Both the position numbers and the translations under genes were made by a program. Below the pieces are notes generated by a model. That model worked only from the letters and a program-made list of their open reading frames with translations. It did no database searches and was not told where the DNA came from. This document shows, one piece after another, positions 18,522-26,689 of a DNA stretch of 64,000 nucleotides. This stretch comes from Microthrixaceae bacterium (lineage in GTDB: Bacteria; Actinomycetota; Acidimicrobiia; Acidimicrobiales; Microtrichaceae), in contig JADLFH010000050.1 of NCBI GenBank assembly GCA_020845705.1, positions 49,128 through 113,127 on the forward strand, in the 5' to 3' direction. How positions within the stretch are numbered: position 1 is the stretch's first letter; the number at the start of each line of letters is the position of its first letter.

Positions 18522-20988
18522 GCGTCTCTACGAGAGCCGGCAGCTCCCGGGCACGGAGCGCCTGGTGCACCGCCACGATCTCGAGATGTTGCGCGAGGGG
18601 CTGTGTTGCTTGCGGAAGCTCGTGGGTGGCGAAGAACGCCGTGACATCCTCGGCGGCAGCGGGGTCGAAGATGGATCGGACACCGGCCACCATGCGCACG
18701 ATGCTGTTGGAGGGAAAGCGCTCGTTGAGTTCGTCCCAGCGCGATCGGACCAGGTTCCACGCAGCGACGCCATGGTGGCGGTTGGCCATGGCCTGGGCCA
18801 GCGTGTAGGGCGCGTTCTGTGTGCGGACCTCGGCTGCGCACAGATCCAGGAAGTGGCCGAAAAGCTCGGGGTCGGAGAGGTGCGTGAGTGCTCCGAGGTA
18901 GCGGAGCACCTCCTGGGGCGAGTCGGCTTCGCGGTAGCGCGAGACGAACCGGTCGTAGTCGGCGGGAGTTCCGTGTGCGGCCACGATGTCGATCGACGCA
19001 GCGAGCAACTCGGGATGGGACTCCGATCCATTGGCCAACAGCGCCCTGGCCTCGCTGATGGCGCGATCCGAGTTCCCGTCGAGTCCGGCGATTCGCAACA
19101 GGATGCCGCGCCGTTCCGGCTCGGTCACCTCGGCGAGGAGCGGTTCGACGAGCGCCGCTGTGAAATCCTCGACGAGCGCTGAGTTGGCGGGGCCACCAAG
19201 TAGTGCGATGGCATGGATGATCGCCGCGGATCGCCGCCAGATCGAAGGGTCGTCGTCGGGGAGCACGGCGCGAAGGGTCGCAACGACTTCCGCGAGCGAC
19301 TGCTCTCCTGCAAGGGTCAGCGCCCATGCGCTGTCGACGACGTCGAAGCGCTCCGCGGGGTTCGAGGTGGATAGCGAGACGACGGCTGGCATGTCGTCGA
19401 GCCTCCAGCGGTAGAACCCCGTCGCATCGACGTTCAGGCTGATCTCGCTGGGGTGTCCGCCCAAGTCGACGAACTGGGTCGCCGAATCCACCAAGACCGC
19501 CCGCTCGATCTCCGAGCCGCCGACTGTCGCCCGGATCCTCATGGGAACCGCGAAGGTGGCGCGCTCGGGCTCGCCGCCGCCGATGAACGACATCCGGCGC
19601 TGAGCCAACTCGAGTCCATCGTCTCGCACTGTGGCGGTGATGAGTGGATGCCCACCCTGGAGGATCCAACTGTCCATCACGGCTCCCACCCCGGCATCGG
19701 AGACCTCGTCGAGAGCTGCCCAGAGGTCGCTCATCTCGGTGTTCCCATAGCTGTGCTTGGCGAGGTAGCGCCGGATGCCGTCGCGGAAGCCCGCCTCTCC
19801 GAGGTGCTGCTCCATCATCCGAAGAACGGCGGCACCCTTCTCGTAGGTCAGGATGTCGAACATCCCCTCGGCGTCTTGGGGTGAGTTGACTTCGTAGTGG
19901 ATCGGGCGGGTCGATGCGAGTGCGTCGGTCTCGAAGGCTTCCCGGCGGGCCATGCCGAAGGTCCGCCACACCCCCCATTCGGGGCGGTACGCGTCGACGC
20001 ATGCCATCTCCATGAACGTCGCGAACGCCTCGTTGAGCCAGATGCCGTCCCACCACTGCATCGTGACCAGATCGCCGAACCACATGTGCGCCAACTCGTG
20101 CGCGATCACGAGCGTGGCTCGCTCCAGTTCCGGCTGGGTGAGCTCGACGGGGTCCAACAGGAGCAGCGCCTCTCGGAAGGTGACGCAGCCGAGGTTCTCC
20201 ATTGCTCCGAACGCGAAGTCGGGCACGGCAACCAGGTCGAGCTTGTCGCCTGGATAGGGGATGCCGTAGTACTCGCTGAACCACCGGATGGAGTGCTCTG
20301 CGATGGCGAGGGCCTCGTCGCACAGGTGGCCCTGTCCGGGCCGGTGGACAATGCGAACGGGTACCCCCTCCACCATCCGCGGTTCGGTTGCTTCCAGTCG
20401 TCCCACCACGAATGCAACCAAATAGGTTGGCAGGGGCATCGTCTCGGCGAAGCTCACCCGCACACGGCCGGCGCCGACCTCCCGGCGCGAAACCTCCGCC
20501 GCGTTTGCAATGGCAAGGAGCCCCTCGTCGACCGTGAGGTGTGCCTCGAAGGTCGCCTTGCGGTCGGGTTCGTCCCAACACGGGAAGCACTCCCGAGCGA
20601 AGGGCGCCTCGAACTGGGTGACGGCGAGGGTGTGGCTTCCTGCATCGTCGTCGTAGTTCGAGCGGTAGAAGCCCACAAGGCGGCCGTTCAGTTCCCCCGT
20701 GAACTTGATCCGTAGGGACCCCAAGCCGGTCGGGAGGGTGCGATCGAGGTGGATTCGCAGAGTCTGCATCTCGGGGATCAGTTCATGGCCGAGAACCGTG
20801 GCGCCCTCGACGGCCACCTCGCTGATGTCCAGGTGATGAGCGTGGCAGACGATGACATCGGTCGGCTCCAGCACCTCCAGCAACACGGTGACGTCACCGT
20901 CGAAGCGGGCTGCCTCCAGATCCACGTCGAGCTCGAGCCGGTAGCGGAGCGGTCGTATGGTGCGGGGGAGTCGAACGTCGTCGGTCAC
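18511..20988 (-). CDS. pepN: M1-family zinc aminopeptidase (PepN-like)
   Basis: 825 residues from GTG 20988, which has AGAAGGA six bases upstream; an ATG at 21078 is in frame but would overlap the divergent crotonase gene, so it is rejected. The substrate-recognition motif FGAMENLG is near residue 260. The zinc site HELAH has H297, E298 and H301, and NEAFA supplies the third ligand, Glu near residue 320. The C-terminal half is the helical ERAP1-like domain. It removes N-terminal amino acids from peptides in the cytoplasm. It is convergent with the YhhN gene and divergent from the crotonase gene, so it is probably a single-gene unit. Confidence 0.93.
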   Translation of the reverse strand: MTDDVRLPRTIRPLRYRLELDVDLEAARFDGDVTVLLEVLEPTDVIVCHAHHLDISEVAVEGATVLGHELIPEMQTLRIHLDRTLPTGLGSLRIKFTGELNGRLVGFYRSNYDDDAGSHTLAVTQFEAPFARECFPCWDEPDRKATFEAHLTVDEGLLAIANAAEVSRREVGAGRVRVSFAETMPLPTYLVAFVVGRLEATEPRMVEGVPVRIVHRPGQGHLCDEALAIAEHSIRWFSEYYGIPYPGDKLDLVAVPDFAFGAMENLGCVTFREALLLLDPVELTQPELERATLVIAHELAHMWFGDLVTMQWWDGIWLNEAFATFMEMACVDAYRPEWGVWRTFGMARREAFETDALASTRPIHYEVNSPQDAEGMFDILTYEKGAAVLRMMEQHLGEAGFRDGIRRYLAKHSYGNTEMSDLWAALDEVSDAGVGAVMDSWILQGGHPLITATVRDDGLELAQRRMSFIGGGEPERATFAVPMRIRATVGGSEIERAVLVDSATQFVDLGGHPSEISLNVDATGFYRWRLDDMPAVVSLSTSNPAERFDVVDSAWALTLAGEQSLAEVVATLRAVLPDDDPSIWRRSAAIIHAIALLGGPANSALVEDFTAALVEPLLAEVTEPERRGILLRIAGLDGNSDRAISEARALLANGSESHPELLAASIDIVAAHGTPADYDRFVSRYREADSPQEVLRYLGALTHLSDPELFGHFLDLCAAEVRTQNAPYTLAQAMANRHHGVAAWNLVRSRWDELNERFPSNSIVRMVAGVRSIFDPAAAEDVTAFFATHELPQATQPLAQHLEIVAVHQALRARELPALVETLRS

Positions 20989-21053
20989 GGGGATCCTTCT
21001 GGTGGGTCCGTCGGGTCGCAGCTGCGTCCGGATCGGCAGCGTAGAGCCACTGG

Positions 21054-21059
21054 TACCCT
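21054..21059 (+). promoter_or_regulatory. Possible -10 element for a leaderless crotonase mRNA
   Basis: TACCCT fits the actinobacterial TANNNT pattern and ends 6 bases before the ATG at 21066, so transcription would begin at or next to the start codon. No Shine-Dalgarno sequence is seen. No good -35 element is present at the expected distance, so this is tentative. Confidence 0.3.
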
Positions 21060-21065
21060 CCAGCG

Positions 21066-21914
21066 ATGGCTCTGACATGTTTCGACATCACGCACTCCGA
21101 TCACATCGCGCATGTGGTGATGAAGCGTCCCGAGGCGCTCAACTCCATGAACGCCGAGTTCTGGGCGGAGCTACCGGCGTTGATCGCGGAGATAGATGCC
21201 GGATCGAAGAGCCGTGTGATCGTCATCTCCTCGACGGGCAAGCACTTCTCCGCGGGGATGGACCTGGGAGTGTTCGCGTCCGGTGGTGGTGGGCTGCTGG
21301 GTGACACCGGCGTCTCGGAAGAGGGCCGTCGCCGCGCGGCCATGTGGCTGGCGGTGCAACACCTCCAGGACTCCTTCACGGCGCTGGAGCGTTGCCGGAT
21401 CCCGGTGCTCGCTGCGATCCACGGCGGCTGTATCGGCGGGGCGATCGACATGGTCTGTGCAGCGGACGTCCGCTACGCGTCGGCTGACGCCTTCTTCTGT
21501 GTTCAGGAGATCAACATCGGCATGACCGCGGATGTGGGCACCTTGCAGCGGCTGCCGAAGCTCATACCCGACGGCGTGGCCCGGGAGTGGGCCTACACCG
21601 GCGATCGGGTTCCGGCCGCCCGTGCCGCCGAGGTCGGCTTCGTGAATCAGGTGTTCGACACCCACGAAGCTCTGGTTGCGGGCGTACTGGAGATCGCGGG
21701 TCGCATCGCCCGTCACTCGCCGTTGGCGACATGGGGCACGAAGGAGATGTTGAACTTCAGTCGTGATCACACGGTTGCCGACAGCTTGCGCTACATGGCC
21801 GGATGGCAGTCGGGCATGTTCCAGCCGAGGGACATGCTCGAGGAGTTCAGCGCCAAGGGCGAGGGTCGCGATCCGGAGTTCGAACGGCTACCGACGCTAC
21901 CCGAGCCCTGGTAG
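21066..21914 (+). CDS. Crotonase family: dienoyl-CoA isomerase / enoyl-CoA hydratase
   Basis: 282 residues with a crotonase fold: the oxyanion-hole segments HFSAGMDLG (residues about 60-68) and HGGCIGGAIDMV (about 119-130). The active-site region QEINIGMTADVGTLQRLPK closely follows the delta3,5-delta2,4-dienoyl-CoA isomerase (ECH1) signature, with the catalytic Glu and Asp at matching places. It lacks the two-Glu pattern of true enoyl-CoA hydratases, so isomerisation of dienoyl-CoAs in unsaturated fatty-acid oxidation is the better call. It stands alone, convergent with the gene downstream of fadE. Confidence 0.85.
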   Translation: MALTCFDITHSDHIAHVVMKRPEALNSMNAEFWAELPALIAEIDAGSKSRVIVISSTGKHFSAGMDLGVFASGGGGLLGDTGVSEEGRRRAAMWLAVQHLQDSFTALERCRIPVLAAIHGGCIGGAIDMVCAADVRYASADAFFCVQEINIGMTADVGTLQRLPKLIPDGVAREWAYTGDRVPAARAAEVGFVNQVFDTHEALVAGVLEIAGRIARHSPLATWGTKEMLNFSRDHTVADSLRYMAGWQSGMFQPRDMLEEFSAKGEGRDPEFERLPTLPEPW

Positions 21915-21925
21915 GGCGGCGACGT

Positions 21926-22528
21926 TCAGTCCTCGTCCTCGATCGGCGGGAGGAACTCCAGGCGGATGTCGCCGAGACGCACCAACGTCGCGCTGATCCA
22001 GCCACCCATGGCCGAGAAGTGATCGTCGAGCACCGAACCGTCCGACAGCGTCGACTCCTCCAGTTCGTAGGCGCCCTCGTAGGACACCTCTATGGCGTGC
22101 TCGACCTCGCCGAGGTCCTCGCTGTAGATCACCTCGAGACGGGGGCCTGATCGACGCAGCGATTCGGCGCCTATGGGTGGGCTCTCCGGTGGCAGCGCGG
22201 GCAGTACCAACTCGACATCGGCTGGTTGTGCCAGACGCTGGATTCGCAGGAGCACCTCGATCTCGATCCGAGGCGGCTCGCCAAACTCCTCCTCGATGTA
22301 CCACGAGCGGTAGGCGGTCTGGGACCAGGTGAGCCACTCCAGCGTGATGTCACAGCGGACCTGGGGAGCCACGCCCTCGCCGGGTAGCGAGTAGGAGGTC
22401 TCCCAGGTGAGGTCCCCCAGCAACACGTCCGCTTGGAAGCGCTCCTCGAAGGCCTGACGTTCGAGAAGGGCCTTCTCGAGGGCATCGCGCAACGCACCGA
22501 TCGCATCGGTGAAGACGTGGTCGAGCAT
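21926..22528 (-). CDS. Hypothetical acidic protein
   Basis: 200 residues, acidic (about one sixth Asp/Glu), with no signal peptide or membrane segment and no family I recognise. The N-terminus is a likely amphipathic helix (ALRDALEKALLERQAFEERF), followed by beta-rich sequence with alternating hydrophobic residues and a Pro-rich turn (PALPPESPP). It begins 27 bases after the stop of the acyl-CoA dehydrogenase gene on the same strand, so the two are probably cotranscribed. The N-terminal helix hints at protein-protein contact. No function is proposed. Confidence 0.65.
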   Translation of the reverse strand: MLDHVFTDAIGALRDALEKALLERQAFEERFQADVLLGDLTWETSYSLPGEGVAPQVRCDITLEWLTWSQTAYRSWYIEEEFGEPPRIEIEVLLRIQRLAQPADVELVLPALPPESPPIGAESLRRSGPRLEVIYSEDLGEVEHAIEVSYEGAYELEESTLSDGSVLDDHFSAMGGWISATLVRLGDIRLEFLPPIEDED

Positions 22529-22555
22529 GTCGGCCGCAGGTTAGCTGGGGAGCGG

Positions 22556-24355
22556 TCAGACGCTGGCGAGCGACCCACCATCGACCGCGTAGAGGTCGGC
22601 GTCTCCCGCCTGCACTGCTGACACGAGGCCCCCGGCCTGAGGGAGGTGATGGTCGGCGTAGTAGCGGGCCGTGGTGATCTTCGCTCGAAGGTATGCCACG
22701 TCGTCGCTTCCGTCGGCCAACTCGGCTCCCGCTGCCAGTGCTTGGCGGGCCAGCAACCACCCGCCCACGACGATGCCGAAGAGGCGTAGGAACGGGGTCG
22801 CCCCAGCCAGTGCCCTCCTTGGGTCTTCGAGCCCGTTGGTCATGATCCAATTGGCACAACGCTCCAGCGAGTCGATCGCCGCGGCCAGGTTGGTGCGGAT
22901 GGTTGCCAGCTCGTCGCCACCTGCTGCGAGCTGTTCATCGATCTCCCGCATCCGCGCGACGAACTCGGCGAACACCTCGCCCATCCGCATCGGGAGCTTG
23001 CGTCCCACGAGGTCCATGGCCTGGATCCCGTTCGTGCCTTCGTAGATGGGGGCGATGCGCATGTCACGGAAGTGCTGGGAGACGCCGCTCTCCTCGATGT
23101 AGCCCATACCCCCGAACACCTGAACCGCGGTGGAGGTGACCTCCACGCCCACGTCGGTACACCACGCCTTTGAGACCGGGGTCAGCAACTCTGCGACTTC
23201 ACGCCAGCGCTCGGCATCCTCACCGCTCGATGCGTGGCTCAGGTCGAGGGCGGCGGCGTTGTAGACGATCAGAGCCCGGCATGCCTCGATGTGGCTGCGC
23301 ATGAACAGCAGCATGCGTCGCACGTCGGGGTGCTCGATGATCGCAGCCGGCTCTTTGGAGCCGCTGCCGACGGCGACGCCCTGGACCCTCTCCTGGGAGT
23401 AGGCGAGTGCCTTCTGGTAGGCGGCATCGCTCAGCGCGACGCCTTGGACGGCGACAGCGAGGCGGGCGCTGTTCATCATGGTGAACATCGCCCGCATGCC
23501 CTGGTTCTCCTGGCCGATGAGGAAGCCGACAGCGCCGCCCTCGTCGCCGTAGCTGAGCACGCACGTGGGCGACGCGTGGATGCCCATCTTGTGCTCGATG
23601 GACACGCAGCGGACATCGTTGCGCTCGCCGAGGGACCCGTCGTCGTTGACGAGGAACTTGGGAACCAGGAACAGCGAGATGCCCTTGGTTCCGGCCGGGG
23701 CGCCTGGGATGCGTGCGAGCACCAGGTGGATGATGTTCCCGGCGAGGTCGTGCTCGCCGAAGCTGATGAAGATCTTCGTACCGGTGATCCGGTATGAGCC
23801 GTCCGGCTGGGGCTCGGCCTTCGTGGTGGACAGCCCCACGTCGGAGCCGGCCTGGGGCTCGGTGAGGTTCATCGTGCCGGTCCACTCACCGGTCACCAGC
23901 TTGCGGAGGTACCGCTCCTTCTGTTCCTCCGAACCCCATGCTTGGAGCGCTTCGATCGCGCCGGTGGTGAGGCCTGGGCACATCGTGAGCGCAGCGTTCG
24001 CGGCGGTCATGAACTCCGAGGCGCACGTTGCCACTACCTCGGGGAAGTCGGCGCCTCCGTAGTCGGCATCGGCATTGAGACCCTGCCAACCGGCGGCCAC
24101 GAACTTGTGGTAGGCGTCCTTGAAGACCTCAGGGGTTGTGACGCCTTCGGGCCTCCACTTCAGGCCTTCGCGGTCGCCGATGGCGTTTGCGGGGGCGAAC
24201 ACCTCCTGCATGAAGCGACCCTGCTCCTCCAAGACGGTTGCCACCGTCTCGGCGTCCGCGTGAGCGAAGCGCTCGGTCTTGGCGAGCTCGTCGAGCATGC
24301 CGATGTGGCGGATGGTGAACAGAGCGTCCTTGACGGGTGCGCGGTAGTCGGCCAT
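22556..24355 (-). CDS. Acyl-CoA dehydrogenase (long FadE type)
   Basis: 599 residues, longer than the usual 380-residue enzymes because of an N-terminal helical extension and a C-terminal domain, as in bacterial FadE-like proteins such as DmdC. FAD-binding motifs include MNLTEPQAGSDVG and KIFISFGEHDL; the catalytic base is the Glu of IYEGTNGIQ. It oxidises acyl-CoA to trans-2-enoyl-CoA, passing electrons to electron-transfer flavoprotein. The ATG at 24355 lies 9 bases from a 16-bp palindrome that overlaps a probable -10 box, so it is likely repressed by a fatty-acyl-responsive regulator (inference). The hypothetical gene downstream is probably in the same transcript. Confidence 0.92.
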   Translation of the reverse strand: MADYRAPVKDALFTIRHIGMLDELAKTERFAHADAETVATVLEEQGRFMQEVFAPANAIGDREGLKWRPEGVTTPEVFKDAYHKFVAAGWQGLNADADYGGADFPEVVATCASEFMTAANAALTMCPGLTTGAIEALQAWGSEEQKERYLRKLVTGEWTGTMNLTEPQAGSDVGLSTTKAEPQPDGSYRITGTKIFISFGEHDLAGNIIHLVLARIPGAPAGTKGISLFLVPKFLVNDDGSLGERNDVRCVSIEHKMGIHASPTCVLSYGDEGGAVGFLIGQENQGMRAMFTMMNSARLAVAVQGVALSDAAYQKALAYSQERVQGVAVGSGSKEPAAIIEHPDVRRMLLFMRSHIEACRALIVYNAAALDLSHASSGEDAERWREVAELLTPVSKAWCTDVGVEVTSTAVQVFGGMGYIEESGVSQHFRDMRIAPIYEGTNGIQAMDLVGRKLPMRMGEVFAEFVARMREIDEQLAAGGDELATIRTNLAAAIDSLERCANWIMTNGLEDPRRALAGATPFLRLFGIVVGGWLLARQALAAGAELADGSDDVAYLRAKITTARYYADHHLPQAGGLVSAVQAGDADLYAVDGGSLASV

Positions 24356-24363
24356 CCCCTGAT

Positions 24364-24379
24364 GTTACCCACGGGTAAC
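24364..24379. promoter_or_regulatory. Operator-like palindrome upstream of the acyl-CoA dehydrogenase
   Basis: GTTACCC and GGGTAAC form perfect 7-bp arms around a 2-base centre. The site is 9 bases upstream of the start codon and overlaps the end of the predicted -10 hexamer, an ideal position for a repressor. It is unrelated to the tetR operators at 4549-4587, and no matching regulator gene is adjacent. Confidence 0.6.
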
Positions 24380-24383
24380 TATA
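24378..24383 (-). promoter_or_regulatory. Predicted -10 box of the acyl-CoA dehydrogenase gene
   Basis: The minus strand reads TATAGT, an AT-rich hexamer standing out from the high-GC surroundings. Transcription would begin inside the palindrome, giving a leader of roughly 15 bases. No convincing -35 element is seen at 16-19 bases. Confidence 0.45.
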
Positions 24384-24402
24384 TGCATCCACCCGCCGTC
24401 TT

Positions 24403-24447
24403 CCGGTCGAAAACGACCGGAGCCCCGGGCAGGCGGCCCGGGGCTCC
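24403..24447 (-). terminator. Tandem hairpins downstream of the first lipoprotein gene
   Basis: A perfect 12-bp stem (24419-24430 with 24436-24447, 5-base loop) is followed on the minus strand by a second stem, CCGGTCG/CGACCGG, around a TTTT loop (24403-24420). The two stems share two bases. They lie 25 bases after the lipoprotein stop and upstream of the acyl-CoA dehydrogenase promoter, so they insulate the two units. There is no classical T-tract after the strong stem, as is common in actinobacteria. Confidence 0.7.
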
Positions 24448-24471
24448 AAGATGCTCGACCGAGCGGGCTGG

Positions 24472-25377
24472 TCAGTTCTGGGTCAACTGGAATGCGTAGT
24501 CGTGCTGGCCCTGGACACCGCCGTTGGTCATGGCCTGGTTGTTGAACGACTGGTTCCCGAGGGAGAAGATCGCTCCGCCGTTGATGTCGGGCGGCGAGGA
24601 GACCACCGGGATCGCCACCGAGGGGAATGTCACGGCGCCGACCGTGCCGTCGATGATCGACTTCAGCGTGCCCCGCACGCCGAGGCCGATGTACATCCGG
24701 CTCCCCATGGCGTCATCGCCCCACGGGACGAGCCCGGCGAAGAAGCTGCCGATGGTGGGGAACAGGTTGCTGGTGATGACCCCGATGATCATGTTCACGA
24801 TCTGGTTCGGGTCGTTGGGGAGGGTTCCGACGGCGAGGGTGGCGTTGAGCGCTGCCTTGATGGCGTTGGCGATGGTGGTGGCCATACCGGCAGGGCCGAT
24901 CGGGTCGACATCGCCCTCATATGCCCATGACCACACGCCTGCAACGGTGAGCTTGTTGGTGGTCCAGGCGAGATCCACGATGTCGAGCAGCGGGATGTTC
25001 GACATCGTGACGGGGGCCTGCTCTCCGCCGGCGGCGAAGGTGTAGGTGTCGCCCTGGTCGGGACCCTGGTCGAACAGGTTCCACCAGTCCCACGCCGGAG
25101 TACCGACGACAGCCTGTGCGGTGGCGGAGTTCGCCTGGCCGATCTTGACGGTGAAGCCGATGTTGATGGGGTACGGCTCGTCGTTGTCGAGGCACAGGAG
25201 ACCGCACTCGTCGTTGCTCGACGTGTTCTTGGCACTGATGGCCTTGAACGTGAAGCTGCCCGAGGGCACTGCCGGTGGCTGAGGTCCTCCCGGCGTGGGT
25301 GTGCAGGCGGCGCCCAAGGCGGTCGCTGCCAGGATGGCGATGGCCGCGATTCCACGACCCAACTTCCTACGGTGCAT
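24472..25377 (-). CDS. Secreted lipoprotein, paralogue 1
   Basis: 301 residues. A lipoprotein signal peptide with the lipobox LGAAC makes Cys25 the probable lipidated residue. The mature part starts with a Pro/Gly-rich linker, then a beta-rich domain (SFTFKAISAKNTSSNDECG) with a Cys pair, and a hydrophobic middle region (IVNMIIGVITSNLFPTIGSF). AGGAGG precedes the start. It is organised like the next upstream gene: same length, lipobox, a FT/L-x-[FL]-x-A start and a hydrophobic centre, so the two are likely paralogues. No known domain is recognised; it is an outer-face membrane-anchored protein of unknown role. Confidence 0.75.
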   Translation of the reverse strand: MHRRKLGRGIAAIAILAATALGAACTPTPGGPQPPAVPSGSFTFKAISAKNTSSNDECGLLCLDNDEPYPINIGFTVKIGQANSATAQAVVGTPAWDWWNLFDQGPDQGDTYTFAAGGEQAPVTMSNIPLLDIVDLAWTTNKLTVAGVWSWAYEGDVDPIGPAGMATTIANAIKAALNATLAVGTLPNDPNQIVNMIIGVITSNLFPTIGSFFAGLVPWGDDAMGSRMYIGLGVRGTLKSIIDGTVGAVTFPSVAIPVVSSPPDINGGAIFSLGNQSFNNQAMTNGGVQGQHDYAFQLTQN

Positions 25378-25448
25378 GTCTGCCTCCTGGTGAACCGGCT
25401 CGATCCACCGCTCTCCCCAGGGCCCCTTCGCGCCTGGTGCCTTCCGTC

Positions 25449-25478
25449 ACGCTACAGGAGCCGGCCGACGCGCGTCGA
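25449..25478 (-). promoter_or_regulatory. Predicted promoter of lipoprotein paralogue 1
   Basis: On the minus strand, TCGACG (25473-25478) and TAGCGT (25449-25454) are 18 bases apart. The same TCGAC-N18-TANNGT layout is found upstream of paralogue 2, which supports both calls. The predicted leader is about 65 bases. Confidence 0.45.
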
Positions 25479-25506
25479 GTGCAACGATGGCGACTGAGGA
25501 GGAATT

Positions 25507-26406
25507 TCAGGTCCAGCCGTAGCGGACCTTGTAGACGGAGGTGGCCGGCGCCGTGCCGTAGGTGATGTCGATACCGTGGCGTGCCACGCCCAGCGACAGC
25601 GGTAGCCCGTTGGGCAGGGGGCTGTCGGGCATGGCCTTCAGCACCGTGTTGACCAGGTTCATGAGCGACGGGAGCGAGCCGTTGAGGAAGTCGCCCAACC
25701 CGCCGCCGACCGCGATGAACATCACCGGTTGGAACCCGATGAAGGTGTCGGACCCGACGAGGCTGCCCACGACGGCCTGCACAGCACCCACCACCGTTGC
25801 GAACACTCCGGGCAGGACCGCCCCGAGTAGGTCGAAGATGCCCTGGGGGGTGGACGGGATCCCCTGGTTCTCCAAGATGGGCGGCAGCGCCGCGTTGATC
25901 ACCTGGCTGACACCTTGGAGGATCTGGGCGATGCCGAGAGGTACGAGTTGATCGCGGTCGAAGAGAAACTCGACTGTGCCGAGAATCTCCAGAGGCTTGC
26001 CCTGTGCCAGATCGACGGTGTCGGGGAGCTGCACACCGGTCCAGGTGAGGCCGTCACCGGGAAGGCCGGGAATGGACTCACCGGCGCCAATCTTGCCGAT
26101 GTACTGCCCGCCGTTGAGGTAGGTGGAGGTGACACTGGTCTTGACCGAGATGGGGTTGAGCCCGACGCGCAGGCCCAGGTGCACCAAATAGGGCTCCTCC
26201 TCGGCGTCGCTGTCCCAGAAGGTGGTGGGCCAGTCACCGTTGAAGCGGACGTTGGTGACCTTCGTGGCCCGGAGATTCAGGGTGAAACCGCCTGGGGGAG
26301 CCGGGTTCGTGCAAGAGGCGGCGAACAGTCCCATGGTGGCTATGACCACTGCGGCGGTGCCACGAAGTCGACGTGTGTTGATCCGCGACGGATGCGTGAG
26401 GTGCAT
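25507..26406 (-). CDS. Secreted lipoprotein, paralogue 2
   Basis: 299 residues from ATG 26406, chosen over the in-frame ATG at 26427 because AAGGGAG precedes it. The signal peptide ends in the lipobox FAASC, so Cys33 is likely lipidated. The mature domain opens with GGFTLNLRATKVTNVRFNGD, resembling the start of paralogue 1 (SGSFTFKAISAKNT), and later has a long hydrophobic, Gly-rich segment (IFDLLGAVLPGVFATVVGAV). The function is unknown. The two adjacent copies are separated by about 130 bases with their own predicted promoters, suggesting separate control after duplication. Confidence 0.75.
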   Translation of the reverse strand: MHLTHPSRINTRRLRGTAAVVIATMGLFAASCTNPAPPGGFTLNLRATKVTNVRFNGDWPTTFWDSDAEEEPYLVHLGLRVGLNPISVKTSVTSTYLNGGQYIGKIGAGESIPGLPGDGLTWTGVQLPDTVDLAQGKPLEILGTVEFLFDRDQLVPLGIAQILQGVSQVINAALPPILENQGIPSTPQGIFDLLGAVLPGVFATVVGAVQAVVGSLVGSDTFIGFQPVMFIAVGGGLGDFLNGSLPSLMNLVNTVLKAMPDSPLPNGLPLSLGVARHGIDITYGTAPATSVYKVRYGWT

Positions 26407-26444
26407 CGTTGCTCCCTTCCGGTGCATCTCAGTAGTGACGACGC

Positions 26445-26474
26445 ACCTTACGGTTCAGTTGCACCGTGTGTCGA
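26445..26474 (-). promoter_or_regulatory. Predicted promoter of lipoprotein paralogue 2
   Basis: On the minus strand, TCGACA (26469-26474) and TAAGGT (26445-26450) are 18 bases apart. It mirrors the promoter layout of paralogue 1. The predicted leader is about 32 bases and contains the GGGAG site. Confidence 0.5.
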
Positions 26475-26525
26475 GCGTCACCGGCGGAGGGTGGGGGAGA
26501 GCGGTCCCCAAGACGCCCCCGTCGA

Positions 26526-26615
26526 TCAGGAGTTGCGCCCCGCGTTGGGCTTGCGCCCGTGGTTCGCCTTCTTGCGGCGGGCGTTGATCTTCTTCTTGGT
26601 CGTGCGCTTCGACAT
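26526..26615 (-). CDS. Ribosomal protein bL37-like mini-protein
   Basis: 29 residues, MSKRTTKKKINARRKKANHG followed by RKPNAGRNS, about half of them Lys or Arg. The basic N-terminus and the KANHGRKPN core match the actinobacterial large-subunit protein bL37 (about 24 residues, with KANHGKRPN in mycobacteria, from memory). It would bind 23S rRNA. It is too short for ordinary gene finders. The stop is at 26526-26528. It stands between lipoprotein paralogue 2 and the PHP-domain gene, all on the minus strand; no strong ribosome-binding site is seen. Confidence 0.8.
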   Translation of the reverse strand: MSKRTTKKKINARRKKANHGRKPNAGRNS

Positions 26616-26689
26616 AGCCGCCCGAGCCTATGTGGTGGCGACGCCGTCGAGCGATTCCGGGCGCGACGCGAGCTGCTCGACACTCATGT

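Noticed and set aside
18473..20590. Open frame of 705 codons in another minus-strand frame within the aminopeptidase
   Set aside because: The aminopeptidase frame carries HELAH and GAMEN; the alternative frame is Arg/Pro-rich with no motif.
20989..21078. ATG 21078 as aminopeptidase start
   Set aside because: It would overlap the divergent crotonase start and has no ribosome-binding site; GTG 20988 has AGAAGGA.
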